A stretch of 64,000 nucleotides of DNA, taken from assembly GCA_034231615.1 (NCBI GenBank), contig CM067298.1:37454127-37518126 (forward strand), in the 5' to 3' direction. Below are positions 63,869 through 64,000 of the stretch, one piece after another; position 1 is the stretch's first letter; each line of letters opens with the position of its first letter. Both the position numbers and the translations under genes were made by a program. The DNA is from Meghimatium bilineatum (Eukaryota; Mollusca; Gastropoda; Stylommatophora; Philomycidae). The notes under the pieces were generated by a model. The model did no database searches. It saw only the letters and a list, made by a program, of their open reading frames with translations, and was not told where the DNA came from.

Positions 63869-64000
63869 CTAAGGCGACTAAGGAGATTATGGGTGCAGGA
63901 AAGGTGCAATACCACAGCAATGCTGTAAATCATGACACAATGCATTTCATTCTCCAGACTACATCCTGCTAATCTGCAGGATTTTAACAACAAACGCAGA
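63869..64000 (+). repeat. SINE-B copy (plus), internally deleted, cut by the window
   Basis: AAGGCGACTAAGGAGATTATGG, then a jump to GTGCAGGAAAGGTGC, GCAATGCTGTAAATCATGAC, CATTCTCCAGACTACATCC and AACGCAGA at the last base. About 75 bp of the middle are missing. It lies head-to-head with the preceding minus-strand copy. Confidence 0.75.

Overview
This window is metazoan nuclear DNA. It is AT-rich, has a spliced F-box gene with a repeat-filled intron, and is otherwise dominated by decayed transposable elements: non-LTR retrotransposons (LINEs), Penelope-like elements, several SINE families, one mariner and one FLYWCH/MULE transposon. The mixture (RTE-like LINEs, RNase H LINEs, Penelope elements with GIY-YIG domains, a FLYWCH-MULE) suggests a mollusc or another lophotrochozoan. 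That is an inference from transposon content; no marker gene fixes the species. There are no operons, no CRISPR array, and no tRNA or rRNA gene that looks functional.

The one host gene I can support is on the + strand at 24.4-27.7 kb. Two coding exons (about 24440-25390 and 27338-27712) join in phase 0 and would encode an F-box protein of about 441 residues with a leucine-rich C-terminal part. The 1.95-kb intron between them is filled by a GC-richer interspersed repeat (repeat-C) with other copies near 13.7, 19.9 and 59.5-60.4 kb.

Layout. 0-8 kb: RTE-like and RNase H LINE fragments, two SINE-A copies, one tRNA-type SINE. 8-14 kb: a degraded SINE-B, a complex of inverted repeats and hairpins, a palindromic MITE, and a frameshifted FLYWCH/MULE transposase. 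14-23 kb: dense LINE fragments in both orientations, including a long degenerate one on the minus strand (17.4-19.1 kb) and a well-preserved RT segment on the plus strand (19.1-19.85 kb). 23-28 kb: the F-box gene. 28-54 kb: scattered LINE pieces, SINEs, two Penelope fragments, a 63-bp tandem array and a 5'-inverted LINE copy about 97 % identical (by eye) to the one at 19.5 kb. 54-64 kb: mostly unannotatable AT-rich DNA with SINEs, two minus-strand LINE fragments, a second repeat-C copy and an internally deleted mariner with perfect 31-bp terminal inverted repeats.

The most coherent biological signal is a SINE/LINE partnership. Two abundant SINEs (SINE-A, about 150 bp; SINE-B, about 284 bp) end in a GAACGCAGAAGAAG-type tail, and the RNase H LINE fragments end in the same tail. 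Several SINE copies are flanked by clear target-site duplications of 11-13 bp. This fits SINEs mobilised by that LINE's reverse transcriptase. SINE-A copies start at nearly the same point, inside what corresponds to the middle of SINE-B, so SINE-A looks like a separate short lineage and not a set of random truncations.

Labels used here: LINE-a = RNase H LINE with a GAA tail; LINE-b = RNase H LINE with a CPLC-type C-terminus; LINE-c = RTE-like LINE with a GATA-rich tail; RTE-like = other fragments with the apurinic-endonuclease LINE type of C-terminus; MITE-P and MITE-M = two short inverted-repeat elements. All alignments and identities were made by eye.
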